DNA of 23,264 nt from Rodentolepis nana (GCA_900617975.1 UZAE01013364.1:1-23264), one strand, 5' to 3'. Counted from the stretch's first letter, positions 11,107 to 20,402 are shown. Notes: generated by a model from the sequence alone, not told the origin. Translations and numbers: made by a program.

Positions 11107-11710
11107 TTAATAGCAGTTCATTAGCTGTCTTCTTCCTTCCCAGTATCTCTGGCTTTCCGTCATTGTCTTTAGGGCTGGACACCGGATCAGGTGGGTCTTT
11201 TCCATTTCCTCCTGTAGGTTACATAGGGGGCATGTGGGTTGAGTGTATACTCCCAATCTGTGAAGGTGTTTTGGTAAGAAATCGTGTCCGGTACGTAGTC
11301 TAAACTCAGCAACGGCTTCGATTCTTGGCCAATCGCTATGTCGGCGAGTGCCACTGTCCACTGTTTTCCCTTTGTTCGAGCTTTAAGTTCGTTGCATCTT
11401 GAGGTCTTGAATTCTCTCCTGATTAAGGTCTTCATTGTGTTGAAAGAGATCCGTCGGTCTATGCCTTGTGAAATTATTGTCCCCTTCTTAGCAAGTGCGT
11501 CAGCAAGCTCGTTGCTTATAATGCCACAGTGACCAGGAATCCATTGTAAGACCACCTTAGCTAATGTAATATCTACTGAATGAGCAGTTCACGTTCCAGT
11601 AAATGTTTATCTCTGATGATCAGAGCCTTGTAGTCGAGCTCCATTTTTCCCCATCTGTTGAAAGGACAAGCTATCTCAATGCATTCCATTGCTTTCGGCC
11701 TTAAGCAATT
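11107..11710 (-). pseudogene. LINE ORF2 C-terminus: RNase H domain and CCHC-like knuckle, frameshifted
   Basis: RNase H removes the RNA template strand during LINE replication. The first frame (11710 to about 11577) reads KAMECIEIACPF...LDYKALIIRDKHLLERELLIQ and then stops. It is compatible with the glutamate helix and the (T)D(S)KAL strand of RNase H, though this part is diverged. The second frame (about 11585-11187) carries VVLQWIPGHCGI and NELADALAKKG, the hallmark His loop and last catalytic Asp helix of LINE RNase H. The third frame (11361-11107) carries AVAEFRLRTGHDFLPKHLHR and CPLCNLQEEMEKTHLIRCPAL, the typical knuckle, ending at TAA. Two frame changes, near 11580 and 11355, make it a pseudogene. 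The second and third blocks are secure; the first is tentative. Confidence 0.82.
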
Positions 11711-12636
11711 TTTCTTTACAATTCTCAAATAGGAAATAAAAATGCTAGCACTTGTAATACATACATATATAAACCTGAGAGCTTATATTTGATGCAAAAA
11801 GATGGAGGTATTGCCTACGTTGCCTAATATAAGACGTAATCACATTGACTGCGTCAAGCATACTCGTCAGACCCAGAAAGTAGACTTAATGGGGCCGTTG
11901 TACAGAGGCTATTTATGTCACTATTGTTCTCGGTAGTATTTAGTTACATCGGTAATCGAAGTTCAAAAATTACTTATTGAATTAGACTAACAGCGCCATA
12001 CCACACTTCCTAAAACAGAATGTCAAGATTTGGCGTGAGGACAAAAGTGTTTTAAATAAATACAATGAAATCCAAGAGAGCGGTTGAATGAGTTAAATGG
12101 GCGTAAATGTTGGAACTGCGATGTGGGGTGGGGTGGAGGGGGGGGGGGTATATTTAAATAAAACAGGATAGTAGAAGAAAACGAAGATATGATGAGCATT
12201 TATTGGCACGACAAAAGGAATAAGTTGAGATTAATGTCGTGGAAACGGAGAGAAGTTACTCCAGCCAATCGAAAAAATAACATGAATAATGAGTTTCAGA
12301 AAATAGATTTGAAGTAATTCTTCTTGTGCATTTATTAAACGGAATGTTGCAAAGAGATTTACGCATGATTATCTTCCCTAATTGACATTTACTCTTGATG
12401 CTGAGCATTTACTGGAATACCAACTGCATTTTGTCCCGGAAACGAAAGAATAATTATTGAGGAACTATTCTTGCATATGAAATGATCTTGATAATGCGTT
12501 TAAAAACGCATAATATTCATTTGACTTAATCTAATGGGAAGGAAAATTTAATGCCTGTATAGACGCTATTTTCGTGGAAAAATGGATCTCATTTCACGTA
12601 AGTTTTAATTCCGTACAACAAGAGAACAGGCACTTG
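11711..12636. other. AT-rich stretch without recognisable gene
   Basis: About 0.9 kb holding a G-rich run at about 12124-12149 (GGGGTGGGGTGGAGG followed by a G homopolymer). No open frame with recognisable homology. The last part, from 12559, is the start of the segment repeated at 15729. Confidence 0.5.
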
Positions 12637-12651
12637 TAATTGTATAATATT
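12637..12651. repeat. Left target-site duplication of SINE copy 3
   Basis: TAATTGTATAATATT, repeated exactly at 12947-12961. Confidence 0.9.
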
Positions 12652-12946
12652 ACTTATCTAAATCAATTGGCAGGCGTCTCGACGGTTATCACTAGCCCTT
12701 TAGTTGACTTCAGGCTTCCCCGGAAAGGAGGAGGAACATCAAAGTGAAAAAAATCGAGAGGGGAGGGGGGAGGAACAGAAGAGTGCTTCAAAGATGTAAA
12801 AGAGACAGACACAAAGGTAGAAAAAGGTAAGGTGAGTACTGTGAAAGTAGTTGAATTTGACATACAGTGTGGTGATGGTAGTTCGAAGTTAGAAGTCAGC
12901 TGCCAGTTAAGAGACTTTTTTGCAGCATGAGTCTATCGCACACCCT
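12652..12946 (-). mobile_element. SINE copy 3, with 34-bp internal deletion in the head
   Basis: A minus-strand copy of 295 bp flanked by perfect 15-bp target duplications (12637-12651 and 12947-12961). On its own strand it starts GGGTGTGCGATAGAC and then jumps to CTCATGCTGCAAAAAAGTC. The 34 bp between these blocks in other copies, including the CACGTG box, are missing. The rest is typical: pyrimidine-rich middle, GAAGCCTGAAGTCAACTAAAGGGC, then CGCCTGCCAATTGATTTAGATAAGT in place of an AAATA tail. Frames crossing it (for example 12663-12863) are not genes. The same copy appears again at 15822-16116. Confidence 0.92.
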
Positions 12947-12961
12947 TAATTGTATAATATT
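12947..12961. repeat. Right target-site duplication of SINE copy 3
   Basis: TAATTGTATAATATT, identical to 12637-12651. It adjoins the head end of the minus-strand element. Confidence 0.9.
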
Positions 12962-13183
12962 TAAATATAGGGTTGTTGCAATACCAGTAAATTAATAGTC
13001 GCAACGGTTTTAATTAGTATAATCTAATAACTGTATCTACTAAATCACTATTTTAACTATCGTCAGTCGTGTATTGATTGGTTATGATAGCTCCACGAGA
13101 TGATTAATGGAAGTGTACGTTGGGAAGAATTTCAAGCCTTAGATGATAGGCACATTCTCATGCTTCTGCGAGTTGGTAAGATA

Positions 13184-13184
13184 N
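13184..13184. other. Single-N assembly gap (contig 1 / contig 2)
   Basis: One N between ...GGTAAGATA and TGTTATCTG. The sequence left of it is repeated at 15729-16353, where it continues instead into AGCATATCC. Confidence 0.95.
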
Positions 13185-14409
13185 TGTTATCTGTACGTTA
13201 GTTAAAATTTACTAAACAATGTGATTACTGCCTAACATAATCTCGAAAATATTGAGGTAGTTTGCTTTAGTTATTTGGGGGTTGGTGGAGGGGGTGGGGA
13301 ATTAGTAGTTGTTGAGGCGACTCATGAGTTAATGAGGGTTGAGTTATTGACAATAACCTCGATAGCAATAATGTTGGAGGTGTAGGTACATTGCAATTCT
13401 TCACTCCAGCCTAATGAATATGGTGGATGTAGTTAACATTCACATCAAGGTGAAATTGGTATTTTTGGGCTAACCCGATCAGGTGAGGGATTAGGAGAAG
13501 CGATGGAAGAGGAAGGTGAGTGGCTGAAAGCCGTTTCGGGTATTAACGTGTTAGTTGGTTTTCAGTTTCAAATTGCACAATCTTTACTCTTGAGGAGTTA
13601 AAGCCACTGCTTCACATCACGAAATTCCAATATGGGGATCTTACTCAGGCATTCCTGTAAGAGCTCGTGTCTGAGATGTTCCGAGCTAGTCAGTGGAGTT
13701 ATTGTTATTTGAATTATATTTAGCGATTTTTATCTTCTGCCGAATTAATAATACAACTTGTTTGGGAAACGAATATTCGTTTATTTGACAATTATATTCG
13801 AAATTATCCACTATCAGTTAAAGTCAAAATAAGCATGTAATATCAGAGTTCAGAATTATTTTTTGTGTTTAGAAAATGGTTACATTGGAATTGCGCAAAA
13901 TTTGAAATTCGAACAGAAGCCGTTATTTTAGTAAGGTTGTATTTTTTGAAATAGAAATGGTTAGTATACGTTGGTGAAGTAATTAGTCACCTTTTTATGG
14001 AGAAGTTAGCGTGATTAACCTACAGAAACTAAAATCAATGATTTATGCAAGGACGAAAATAAGTTTCTCTAACACGTAACCAATCGAACGAATAGTGGTG
14101 AAATGCACCAATAATACATAATTCTGAAAGAGTTCTTTTCCATTCCTTGCCACTATACCCACTTTGTGTGTGACCATGTTATAGAGTGGTTGCGTCACAT
14201 TTGGCACCAGTCCTTACGATAATCAAAAAATTATTATATTCTGTCTCTTTTTTCGTATTTATTTTAGAATCGTATCTGCGACAGTTCAAAATAATACCTC
14301 TGATATCGAGGCATCATTGGAAACTTTCTGTTAATCATAGCCAGTGACTTTGTGAAAGTTCGAGTTATTACCGATTGTCGATTTAAACAATATTCCAATT
14401 CCTTAATTA
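13185..14409. other. AT-rich stretch of contig 2 without recognisable gene
   Basis: About 1.2 kb with a G/T-rich patch around 13275-13300 (TTTGGGGGTTGGTGGAGGGGG). No recognisable coding region. Its placement in the scaffold is doubtful because the flanking contigs overlap each other. Confidence 0.5.
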
Positions 14410-14688
14410 TTTATTTCAAATAGCAGATCTTATGATAGTCATCGTATGTCCTTTGCTTGAATTCGGACTTCACAGAGGGGAAGAACATCAAAGACATAAA
14501 AAGTCGAAGGGGGAGCAGCAAAGTTATTCTCGAATGTAAGAGACAGACACAAAGGTAGAGTAAAAGATCGAGAATGCATGCAGTTCAATCATGGTAGTTT
14601 GAAGTCAACTGCCGGTTTTTAGGCATTTTTGTCGCATAAGTAAGTTGTCCAGGGTGTATCACGTGAAAGGTAAGTCTATCAAGCACCA
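14410..14688 (-). mobile_element. SINE copy 4, diverged
   Basis: A minus-strand copy of about 279 bp. On its own strand the head reads TGGTGCTTGATAGACTTACC with a TCACGTGA box, then AACCGGCAGTTGACTTC, the pyrimidine-rich middle (TCTTTTACTCTACC, GTGTCTGTCTCTTACATTC) and a diverged tail ending ATTTGAAATAAATAA. Flanks CAATTCCTTAATTA (14396-14409) and CAATCTTCAATTA (14689-14701) look like a decayed target duplication. It is older than copies 2, 3, 7, 8 and 9. Confidence 0.85.
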
Positions 14689-15558
14689 CAATCTTCAATT
14701 AGTGTATATGACTTTTTTAAGGGTGCTTAAGGGGTTTATTGTATTGCGGCTATTTGACAATATGTTCATTTCACTAGCTACTAGGCTGTTTATTAAATCA
14801 CAAACTTGGGTCACTACTAACGACTACTTTCTGAATTGGTAAAATAATTCCCATGAGTCTGTTCCTCGCTAATTCAGCGTTTTAGCTCTACAGCCGGAAG
14901 CATTAGAGACAAAAAGGTGGAATATACTCTCCAAAAATGCTAAATACCAATTCCAATAGTTACATTTAATCTCGTTTTGATTAATAGCTGGATAGGAACC
15001 AAATGGTCGATACTTGTCGTGATTCACGCAGGCCCTAAGTGAATCCTGGGTGGGGAAATTGAAAACAATTTGCTGACACTTTCATTTATAATTTCACTAC
15101 ACCCTGTCACGGTTTTAAATGGTACAATAAAATAGGTAAACTACCCCCCCCCTCCCCCCATCGCCCCTTCGTATATTGTAAAAATTAAAGTAACACGTAA
15201 ATTAGATTGTGCTATGGGTAAAATCACTCGGAACCCCTATAGGAAAACTTGAGGCTTAAAACTTGGCCAAAATTTCTCACTAGGATGAAATAAACCGTAT
15301 AACTAACTTTTAACCTGACTTATTAAAACATAATTTCAAAATTTTTTTGCGCTTAGATAAAGTAGCAAGCCCTTGGAACATGTAGACAAAAAAATTCTCA
15401 AAATACCCTACTCAACTGAGCTTTATCATTCTGTCATTTATATAACGGTTTATGTGCAATTAGACTAGGGAATCATTAATTGCAAATCGGCACCAATTGC
15501 AACTGCCTTCCCGAAACCGAAATGCTAATAAAAATGGCTAGTATAATTTCCAAGACAT
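14689..15558. other. AT-rich stretch without recognisable gene
   Basis: About 0.87 kb between SINE copies 4 and 5, with a C-rich run at about 15144-15166. The frame at 14645-14842 starts inside SINE copy 4 and has no recognisable content. Confidence 0.5.
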
Positions 15559-15727
15559 GGGGTGTGCGATAGACTTGCCTCCACGTGGTGCACCCTGGCC
15601 AACGTATACTCATACGGTAAAGAAGTCCATTAACCGGCAGTTGACTTCCGACTTCAAAGCACCATCACCTCACTGTATGTCATATTCGACCCCTTCCACA
15701 GTACTCACCACACCTTTCATCCTCCTT
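15559..15727 (+). mobile_element. SINE copy 5, cut by an assembly gap
   Basis: It starts GGGGTGTGCGATAGACTTGCC with CCACGTGGTGCACCCTGG, continues through TTAACCGGCAGTTGACTTC and CATATTCGACCCCTTCC, and breaks off in the pyrimidine-rich part (CACACCTTTCATCCTCCTT) at the N at 15728. The missing half is not on the other side of the gap. The contig probably ends here because the repeat could not be assembled through. Confidence 0.9.
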
Positions 15728-15728
15728 N
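15728..15728. other. Single-N assembly gap (contig 2 / contig 3)
   Basis: One N between the half SINE copy 5 and ATAGACGCTATT, which is also found at 12559 in contig 1. Confidence 0.95.
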
Positions 15729-16353
15729 ATAGACGCTATTTTCGTGGAAAAATGGATCTCATTTCACGTAAGTTTTAATTCCGTACAACAAGAGAACAGG
15801 CACTTGTAATTGTATAATATTACTTATCTAAATCAATTGGCAGGCGTCTCGACGGTTATCACTAGCCCTTTAGTTGACTTCAGGCTTCCCCGGAAAGGAG
15901 GAGGAACATCAAAGTGAAAAAAATCGAGAGGGGAGGGGGGAGGAACAGAAGAGTGCTTCAAAGATGTAAAAGAGACAGACACAAAGGTAGAAAAAGGTAA
16001 GGTGAGTACTGTGAAAGTAGTTGAATTTGACATACAGTGTGGTGATGGTAGTTCGAAGTTAGAAGTCAGCTGCCAGTTAAGAGACTTTTTTGCAGCATGA
16101 GTCTATCGCACACCCTTAATTGTATAATATTTAAATATAGGGTTGTTGCAATACCAGTAAATTAATAGTCGCAACGGTTTTAATTAGTATAATCTAATAA
16201 CTGTATCTACTAAATCACTATTTTAACTATCGTCAGTCGTGTATTGATTGGTTATGATAGCTCCACGAGATGATTAATGGAAGTGTACGTTGGGAAGAAT
16301 TTCAAGCCTTAGATGATAGGCACATTCTCATGCTTCTGCGAGTTGGTAAGATA
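15729..16353. repeat. 625-bp segment at start of contig 3, identical to 12559-13183
   Basis: An exact second copy of the end of contig 1, including SINE copy 3 and both its target duplications (15807-15821 and 16117-16131). It starts directly after an N. It probably represents the same genomic locus as 12559-13183. Confidence 0.93.
15822..16116 (-). mobile_element. SINE copy 3 again (duplicate assembly of the same insertion)
   Basis: Identical to 12652-12946, with the same 15-bp target duplication TAATTGTATAATATT and the same 34-bp internal deletion. It should not be counted as an independent insertion. Confidence 0.9.
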
Positions 16354-17330
16354 AGCATATCCAGTATTGCCGTTTTGCAGTAGATAACAACAGCGCAACA
16401 ATTGGTGGTGTTTAAAAAGCATTTTCAGAGTGAAAAAAATACATATATCTTTTTTGGAAATTCTCCGAATGATTGTATTCCCTTTTCCCTCAATCCTAAA
16501 ACTCTGAAGCAAATTTCGAAAAGGTTATTTTCTCAATCAACTCCCACTCGAACATTCGAAAGGTTCTATTGCTGCGTTCACTAGCAAGAAATATAGCAAG
16601 TGAAATGGGAAAAAATTGCAAAAAGGCGAAGCGAAAGAAGTAGACGATGCTTTGTTTGGGCAAAGTGCAAAGGAAGGACTGAAAATTTATTTCTGCCAAC
16701 TGATGATTTAAGAAGCTCCCATTTTGGCTATGCAGTGCACTTTACCTCGATTGCATTCGCAAGTCAATCGCTCTGTTAGCCTATTTACCCTTCGAAAGCT
16801 GCCCTTATTGCTGCCATCTTGTAAATGGTCGGCAAATTATCCTAAAAATGTAATTTTGCGAATCGGATGCAGTTAGCATGACTAGGCAACCGCTTCATAA
16901 GCAAACATAAGTGAGGGTTTGATAGAGCACGCAAGGAAGATTCGATAAAAGAAACATTCACTAGGGTGACAATTCAGGCGTTGATGGAAATATGCAAACA
17001 AGAAAGAGATTATTCTTTTCTGAAAAATAATTTAAATTACTTCTCTCATTCATGAGACATATTCATTCAAGTGGAACAACGAGTCCAATGGGGTATGAGA
17101 CGTGGATGAGGTCAATGAAGTTAAAAGATCACTTTTTAAAATTCAGTGGCATTGAGATTTGTGTTCACGTCGCGGCTTGCTAATATCAAATTATTTGTAT
17201 CCCGGTTTCACAGATTAAGGTTTGCCCATTAAATGAGGAGTTCTGTGGTCGGTTGATATGATTCTATGCATGATTCTATGCTATTATATTTATATTTGTT
17301 TTTCGAAGCTCGAAGCGAATGAGATCAGCA
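16354..17330. other. AT-rich stretch without recognisable gene
   Basis: About 1 kb. Overlapping open frames of 60-67 codons on both strands (16309-16699) show no domain. A short tandem GATTCTATGC repeat occurs at about 17260-17281. Confidence 0.5.
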
Positions 17331-17603
17331 ATTAAAGGGCTAATGATAGCTATCAAAACGCCTGCCATTTGAAATAAATAAATAAATACATTTAAAAGAA
17401 GCCATGACTACCTTGCGTTACGCTCTAGCCTAGTGTTTATAAGCTTATTTTCTTAAGTTTCTCTAAAGCGATTCTAAAAATGCAATTGTAGAAGCCATGG
17501 AATTCCTGCCTATTCAATTGTAATCATAACTATATAAGTGGATTTCACTAATATTCAGAGTAAGCACAATTTAGAATATTTCTAAATGAGTTTTTTAACT
17601 TTT
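17011..17603. repeat. 593-bp segment at end of contig 3, identical to 18700-19292
   Basis: Constant offset of 1689 and no difference found. It ends at the N at 17604 while its partner starts right after the N at 18699. Interpreted as an unmerged overlap of contigs 3 and 5. Confidence 0.93.
17331..17389 (+). mobile_element. SINE or LINE tail fragment (copy 6)
   Basis: Only the shared 3' tail is present: ATTAAAGGGCTAATGATAGC, TATCAAAACGCCTGCCATTT, GAAATAAATAAATAAATA. Upstream (GAAGCGAATGAGATCAGC) there is at most faint similarity to the SINE. Because the tail is common to SINE and LINE, this could be a strongly 5'-truncated LINE copy just as well as a truncated SINE. It is repeated at 19020-19078 by the contig overlap. 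Confidence 0.85.
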
Positions 17604-17604
17604 N
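17604..17604. other. Single-N assembly gap (contig 3 / contig 4)
   Basis: One N after ...TTTTTTAACTTTT. The same sequence continues without a gap at 19292 into AATGAGACG. Confidence 0.95.
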
Positions 17605-17853
17605 ATAATCTCAAGACAGTGAATTGATGCAATTTTGCGAATTTGTCAAAATTCACATAGTATCAGGGTGGTTACCTTGCGAATCACTGGAGAAACGACT
17701 AAATCTAAGTAGTTTATTGAGTTCTAAGATTTGCGGCTATTTTGAAGGATTAGTATATCTAAAAACGAAATCAAACTGTGAATAAGGGGAGCTTTACTCT
17801 CATTAACAACTCAGGTACCGTTATTTGAATGTCTTCACTGATTTAAGTGATTG

Positions 17854-17867
17854 ATAATAACTCAAGG
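17854..17867. repeat. Left target-site duplication of SINE copy 7
   Basis: ATAATAACTCAAGG, repeated at 18198-18211. The first bases of the right copy are shared with the AAATA tail, so the true length is 11-14 bp. Confidence 0.88.
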
Positions 17868-18200
17868 GGGGTGTGCGATAGACTTACCTCCTCGTGGTGT
17901 ACCATGGGCAACGTATACTCATACGGCAAAAAAGTCTATTAACTGGCAGTTGACTTCTGACTTCAAACTACCATGACCCCACTGTACGTCATATTCGGCC
18001 ACTTTCAAAGTATTCATTTTACCTTTTTCTCTACCTTTGTGTTTGTCTCTTCTACATCTTTGAAACACTTCTGTTCCTCCCCTACCCCACTCTCGACTTT
18101 TTTTCACTTTGATGTTCTTCCCCTCTATGGAGCCTGAAGTCAACTAAAGGGCTAATGATAACTATCAAAACGCCTGCCATTTGAAATAAATAAATAAATA
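17868..18200 (+). mobile_element. SINE copy 7, full length, closest to consensus
   Basis: It begins GGGGTGTGCGATAGACTTACC and carries CCTCGTGGTG in place of the CACGTG box. It continues with the full head (GGGCAACGTATACTCATACGG, CAAAAAAGTCTATTAAC), GCAGTTGACTTCTGACTTC, a CATATTCGGCCACTTTC block and the pyrimidine-rich middle with runs of 5-7 T. The tail is GAAGTCAACTAAAGGGCTAA, CGCCTGCCATTTG and (AAATA)-type repeats. A target duplication of up to 14 bp flanks it (17854-17867 and 18198-18211). Intact ends and a clean tail suggest a fairly recent insertion. Confidence 0.93.
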
Positions 18201-18211
18201 ATAACTCAAGG
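18198..18211. repeat. Right target-site duplication of SINE copy 7
   Basis: ATAATAACTCAAGG, matching 17854-17867. Its first bases overlap the end of the AAATA tail. Confidence 0.88.
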
Positions 18212-18698
18212 AAGTCATGAATTTCCATTTAGTTGGAGTGAATAAGGAATTCATTAACCTGATATCCAGACACTTAAATCTGTAATGTAAACTCTTGGAA
18301 AGGCATAGAATTCCAGATGTTGCATTCGTCTCCAAACGGTATTACTTTGAACCGCATATAAAGGTGTAATCAAGCTTCTTGGAGGCCTCTAGGCCCAATA
18401 ATTTCAGAACGGATTTGATTTAAATAAGAGAAAGCAATGCTATAGAAAATCAGTGTCTCCTTGACTCCGGTATTTCGACAAGAGTTCTAATAAATGCAAC
18501 CAAATGCAGGCAAACTCAAGTTCTATTTTTAACTCGATAACACGTTTCAATGTCATGTCGAGTTAAAATATATTTTTTGAATTTAAAAAAACGTTTACTA
18601 ACTAGTTCCGCAGCCATGTGACATGAAGAACTGGGTGTAGTAAGTCTTTATGCCTAATAAGTCCGCAATGGTGATGGCAAATTATGTGGGAGGGGGGG
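18212..18698. other. AT-rich end of contig 4 without recognisable gene
   Basis: No gene or repeat seen. The contig ends in a G run (AGGGGGGG) at 18691-18698, a common place for assembly to stop. Confidence 0.5.
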
Positions 18699-18699
18699 N
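18699..18699. other. Single-N assembly gap (contig 4 / contig 5)
   Basis: One N after a G run. The sequence to its right repeats 17011-17603. Confidence 0.95.
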
Positions 18700-19292
18700 T
18701 ATTCTTTTCTGAAAAATAATTTAAATTACTTCTCTCATTCATGAGACATATTCATTCAAGTGGAACAACGAGTCCAATGGGGTATGAGACGTGGATGAGG
18801 TCAATGAAGTTAAAAGATCACTTTTTAAAATTCAGTGGCATTGAGATTTGTGTTCACGTCGCGGCTTGCTAATATCAAATTATTTGTATCCCGGTTTCAC
18901 AGATTAAGGTTTGCCCATTAAATGAGGAGTTCTGTGGTCGGTTGATATGATTCTATGCATGATTCTATGCTATTATATTTATATTTGTTTTTCGAAGCTC
19001 GAAGCGAATGAGATCAGCAATTAAAGGGCTAATGATAGCTATCAAAACGCCTGCCATTTGAAATAAATAAATAAATACATTTAAAAGAAGCCATGACTAC
19101 CTTGCGTTACGCTCTAGCCTAGTGTTTATAAGCTTATTTTCTTAAGTTTCTCTAAAGCGATTCTAAAAATGCAATTGTAGAAGCCATGGAATTCCTGCCT
19201 ATTCAATTGTAATCATAACTATATAAGTGGATTTCACTAATATTCAGAGTAAGCACAATTTAGAATATTTCTAAATGAGTTTTTTAACTTTT
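18700..19292. repeat. 593-bp segment at start of contig 5, identical to 17011-17603
   Basis: An exact copy of the end of contig 3, including tail fragment 6 at 19020-19078. Probably the same locus assembled into two contigs. Confidence 0.93.
19020..19078 (+). mobile_element. Tail fragment 6 again (duplicate assembly)
   Basis: Identical to 17331-17389 and inside the contig overlap. Not an independent insertion. Confidence 0.85.
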
Positions 19293-19956
19293 AATGAGAC
19301 GTTGTCATCTTATCTTTGGTTGTAAAGACAAAGAGGAAAGAAATGTCAAGTATTGCACTTAAAATTTTGGTATTCATGAGGACAAATTGCAAATCAATAT
19401 TAACCAGTCACTACTACTTGGCTACCAAAATTATGAATGAATTTTAAATCGGGCTAGATCAAACAACAAATTCCGGGTTGCTTTACAACGATCATTTTTC
19501 AACTATGTCTGTAATTAAATTTTGAAATGAAATGAATCACAAATTAAATTAGTTTAAAAATGGGTAAATAGATTTTTCAATGGCATTCAACTTTCATTCA
19601 TACTTAGGTGCGAACTATGGTATAGAAGCGTGAATTCACTTCACAGCTCCCTCCACATTTTTTATCGGCTATAAATAGACTGCAAAAAAGCAATTATTTT
19701 GCACAACGAGGCAAATTAACCCATTTAAAATAATCGCATTGGAATGGATGATTTAATTTATTTTAAGCAAATCTGACTAAACAAAGTGTGCTGCATCTGC
19801 ATCTGTTAACGGGCCAAATAAAAGGGTGGAAAACGGAAATATGGGGATTATTTATTATTTATTTAACGAATTAGCTTACGAACTGCAGGTCTCGTGAAAG
19901 TGGTTAGTTTTCCATTACTTACAAGAGTAGATTAGTGTTCTGTAAAGAAATTGATG
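19293..19956. other. AT-rich stretch without recognisable gene
   Basis: About 0.66 kb upstream of SINE copy 8. No open frame or repeat worth noting beyond short A/T runs. Confidence 0.5.
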
Positions 19957-19970
19957 ATACTGCGTAAAAC
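19957..19970. repeat. Left target-site duplication of SINE copy 8
   Basis: ATACTGCGTAAAAC, repeated exactly at 20389-20402. Confidence 0.92.
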
Positions 19971-20388
19971 TTTATTTATTTATCTCAAATGGCAGGCGTT
20001 TTGATAGTTAGCATTAGTCCTTTAGTTTACTTCGGGATTCACAGAGAGGAGGAGGAGGAACATAAAAGTGGCAAGAAGCCGAGAGGGGTGGGGGCAGAAT
20101 AATGATTCACGAATGTAAAAGAGACAGACAGACTGGCACAAAGGAAGAGAAAAGGTAAGATGAGTACTGTGAAAGGGGTCGAATATGACATGCAGGGAGT
20201 TCATGGTAGTTTGTAGTCAGAAGTCAATAAAAGGTAAGATGAGTACTGTGAAAGGGGTCGAATATGACATGCAGGGAGTTCATGGTAGTTTGTAGTCAGA
20301 AGTCAACTGCCGAGTTATAGAATTTTTTACCGTTTGAGTGTACGTTGCCCAGGGTGCACCACGTGGAGGTAGGTCTATCGCCCACCCC
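19971..20388 (-). mobile_element. SINE copy 8, with internal 79-bp tandem duplication
   Basis: A minus-strand copy of 418 bp bounded by a perfect 14-bp target duplication (19957-19970 and 20389-20402). On its own strand the head reads GGGGTGGGCGATAGACCTACC with CCACGTGGTGCACCCTGGG. A segment of the middle, 20150-20227, is repeated without change at 20229-20306 (period 79). Subtracting one unit gives 339 bp, the normal length. The tail is GCCATTTGAGATAAATAAATAAA. As the two units are identical, the duplication is recent or an assembly effect. Confidence 0.93.
20150..20306. repeat. Two-unit tandem repeat, period 79 bp, inside SINE copy 8
   Basis: Each unit runs from AAAAGGTAAGATGAGTACTG to GTAGTCAGAAGTCAA. 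The units are identical over 78 bp, with one base between them. Confidence 0.92.
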
Positions 20389-20402
20389 ATACTGCGTAAA
20401 AC
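20389..20402. repeat. Right target-site duplication of SINE copy 8
   Basis: ATACTGCGTAAAAC, identical to 19957-19970. Confidence 0.92.

Larger units (their letters stand above)
11011..11710 (-). mobile_element. 3' end of a non-LTR retrotransposon (LINE), 5' truncated
   Basis: On the minus strand this fragment holds, in order, a frameshifted RNase H domain, a cysteine/histidine knuckle, a stop codon (TAA at 11107-11109) and a 3' UTR of about 96 bp. The last ~85 bp (11011-11096) match the tail of the SINE family (GCTGAAGTCAAAG, AAGGGCTAATGATAAATATC, GCCTGCCATTTGAA). Endonuclease and reverse transcriptase are absent, as expected for 5' truncation. RNase H plus C-terminal knuckle points to the I/Jockey/R1 group of arthropod LINEs; the clade cannot be settled from this piece. 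It sits about 750 bp from the mariner relic and shows no clear target duplication. Confidence 0.8.
12559..13183. repeat. 625-bp segment at end of contig 1, identical to 15729-16353
   Basis: Line-by-line comparison shows no difference from 15729-16353, at a constant offset of 3170. The repeat ends exactly at the N at 13184 and its partner starts directly after the N at 15728. Ends that coincide with assembly gaps indicate an unmerged contig overlap rather than a biological duplication. It contains SINE copy 3 with both target duplications. Confidence 0.93.

Noticed and set aside
11577..11710. The ECIEIACPF...DYKALI peptide as the tail of a second, unrelated retrotransposon
   Set aside because: Its position directly before the WIPGHCG block and the fit to the RNase H order (Glu helix, then Asp strand) make a frameshifted single RNase H domain the simpler reading.
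12663..12863. Serine/threonine/proline-rich open frame on the minus strand, repeated identically at 15833-16033
   Set aside because: It lies wholly inside SINE copy 3. The residue bias is the pyrimidine-rich middle translated, and the second copy is the contig overlap.
12559..16353. Reading the 625-bp and 593-bp identical repeats as recent segmental duplications
   Set aside because: All the inner ends coincide with single-N gaps and identity is complete, which fits unmerged contig overlaps better.
17868..17890. GACTTACC in the SINE head as a U1 snRNA 5' end (ATACTTACCTG)
   Set aside because: The match is 7-8 bases and the following sequence has no similarity to U1. It explains the antisense splice-donor motif but not descent from U1.
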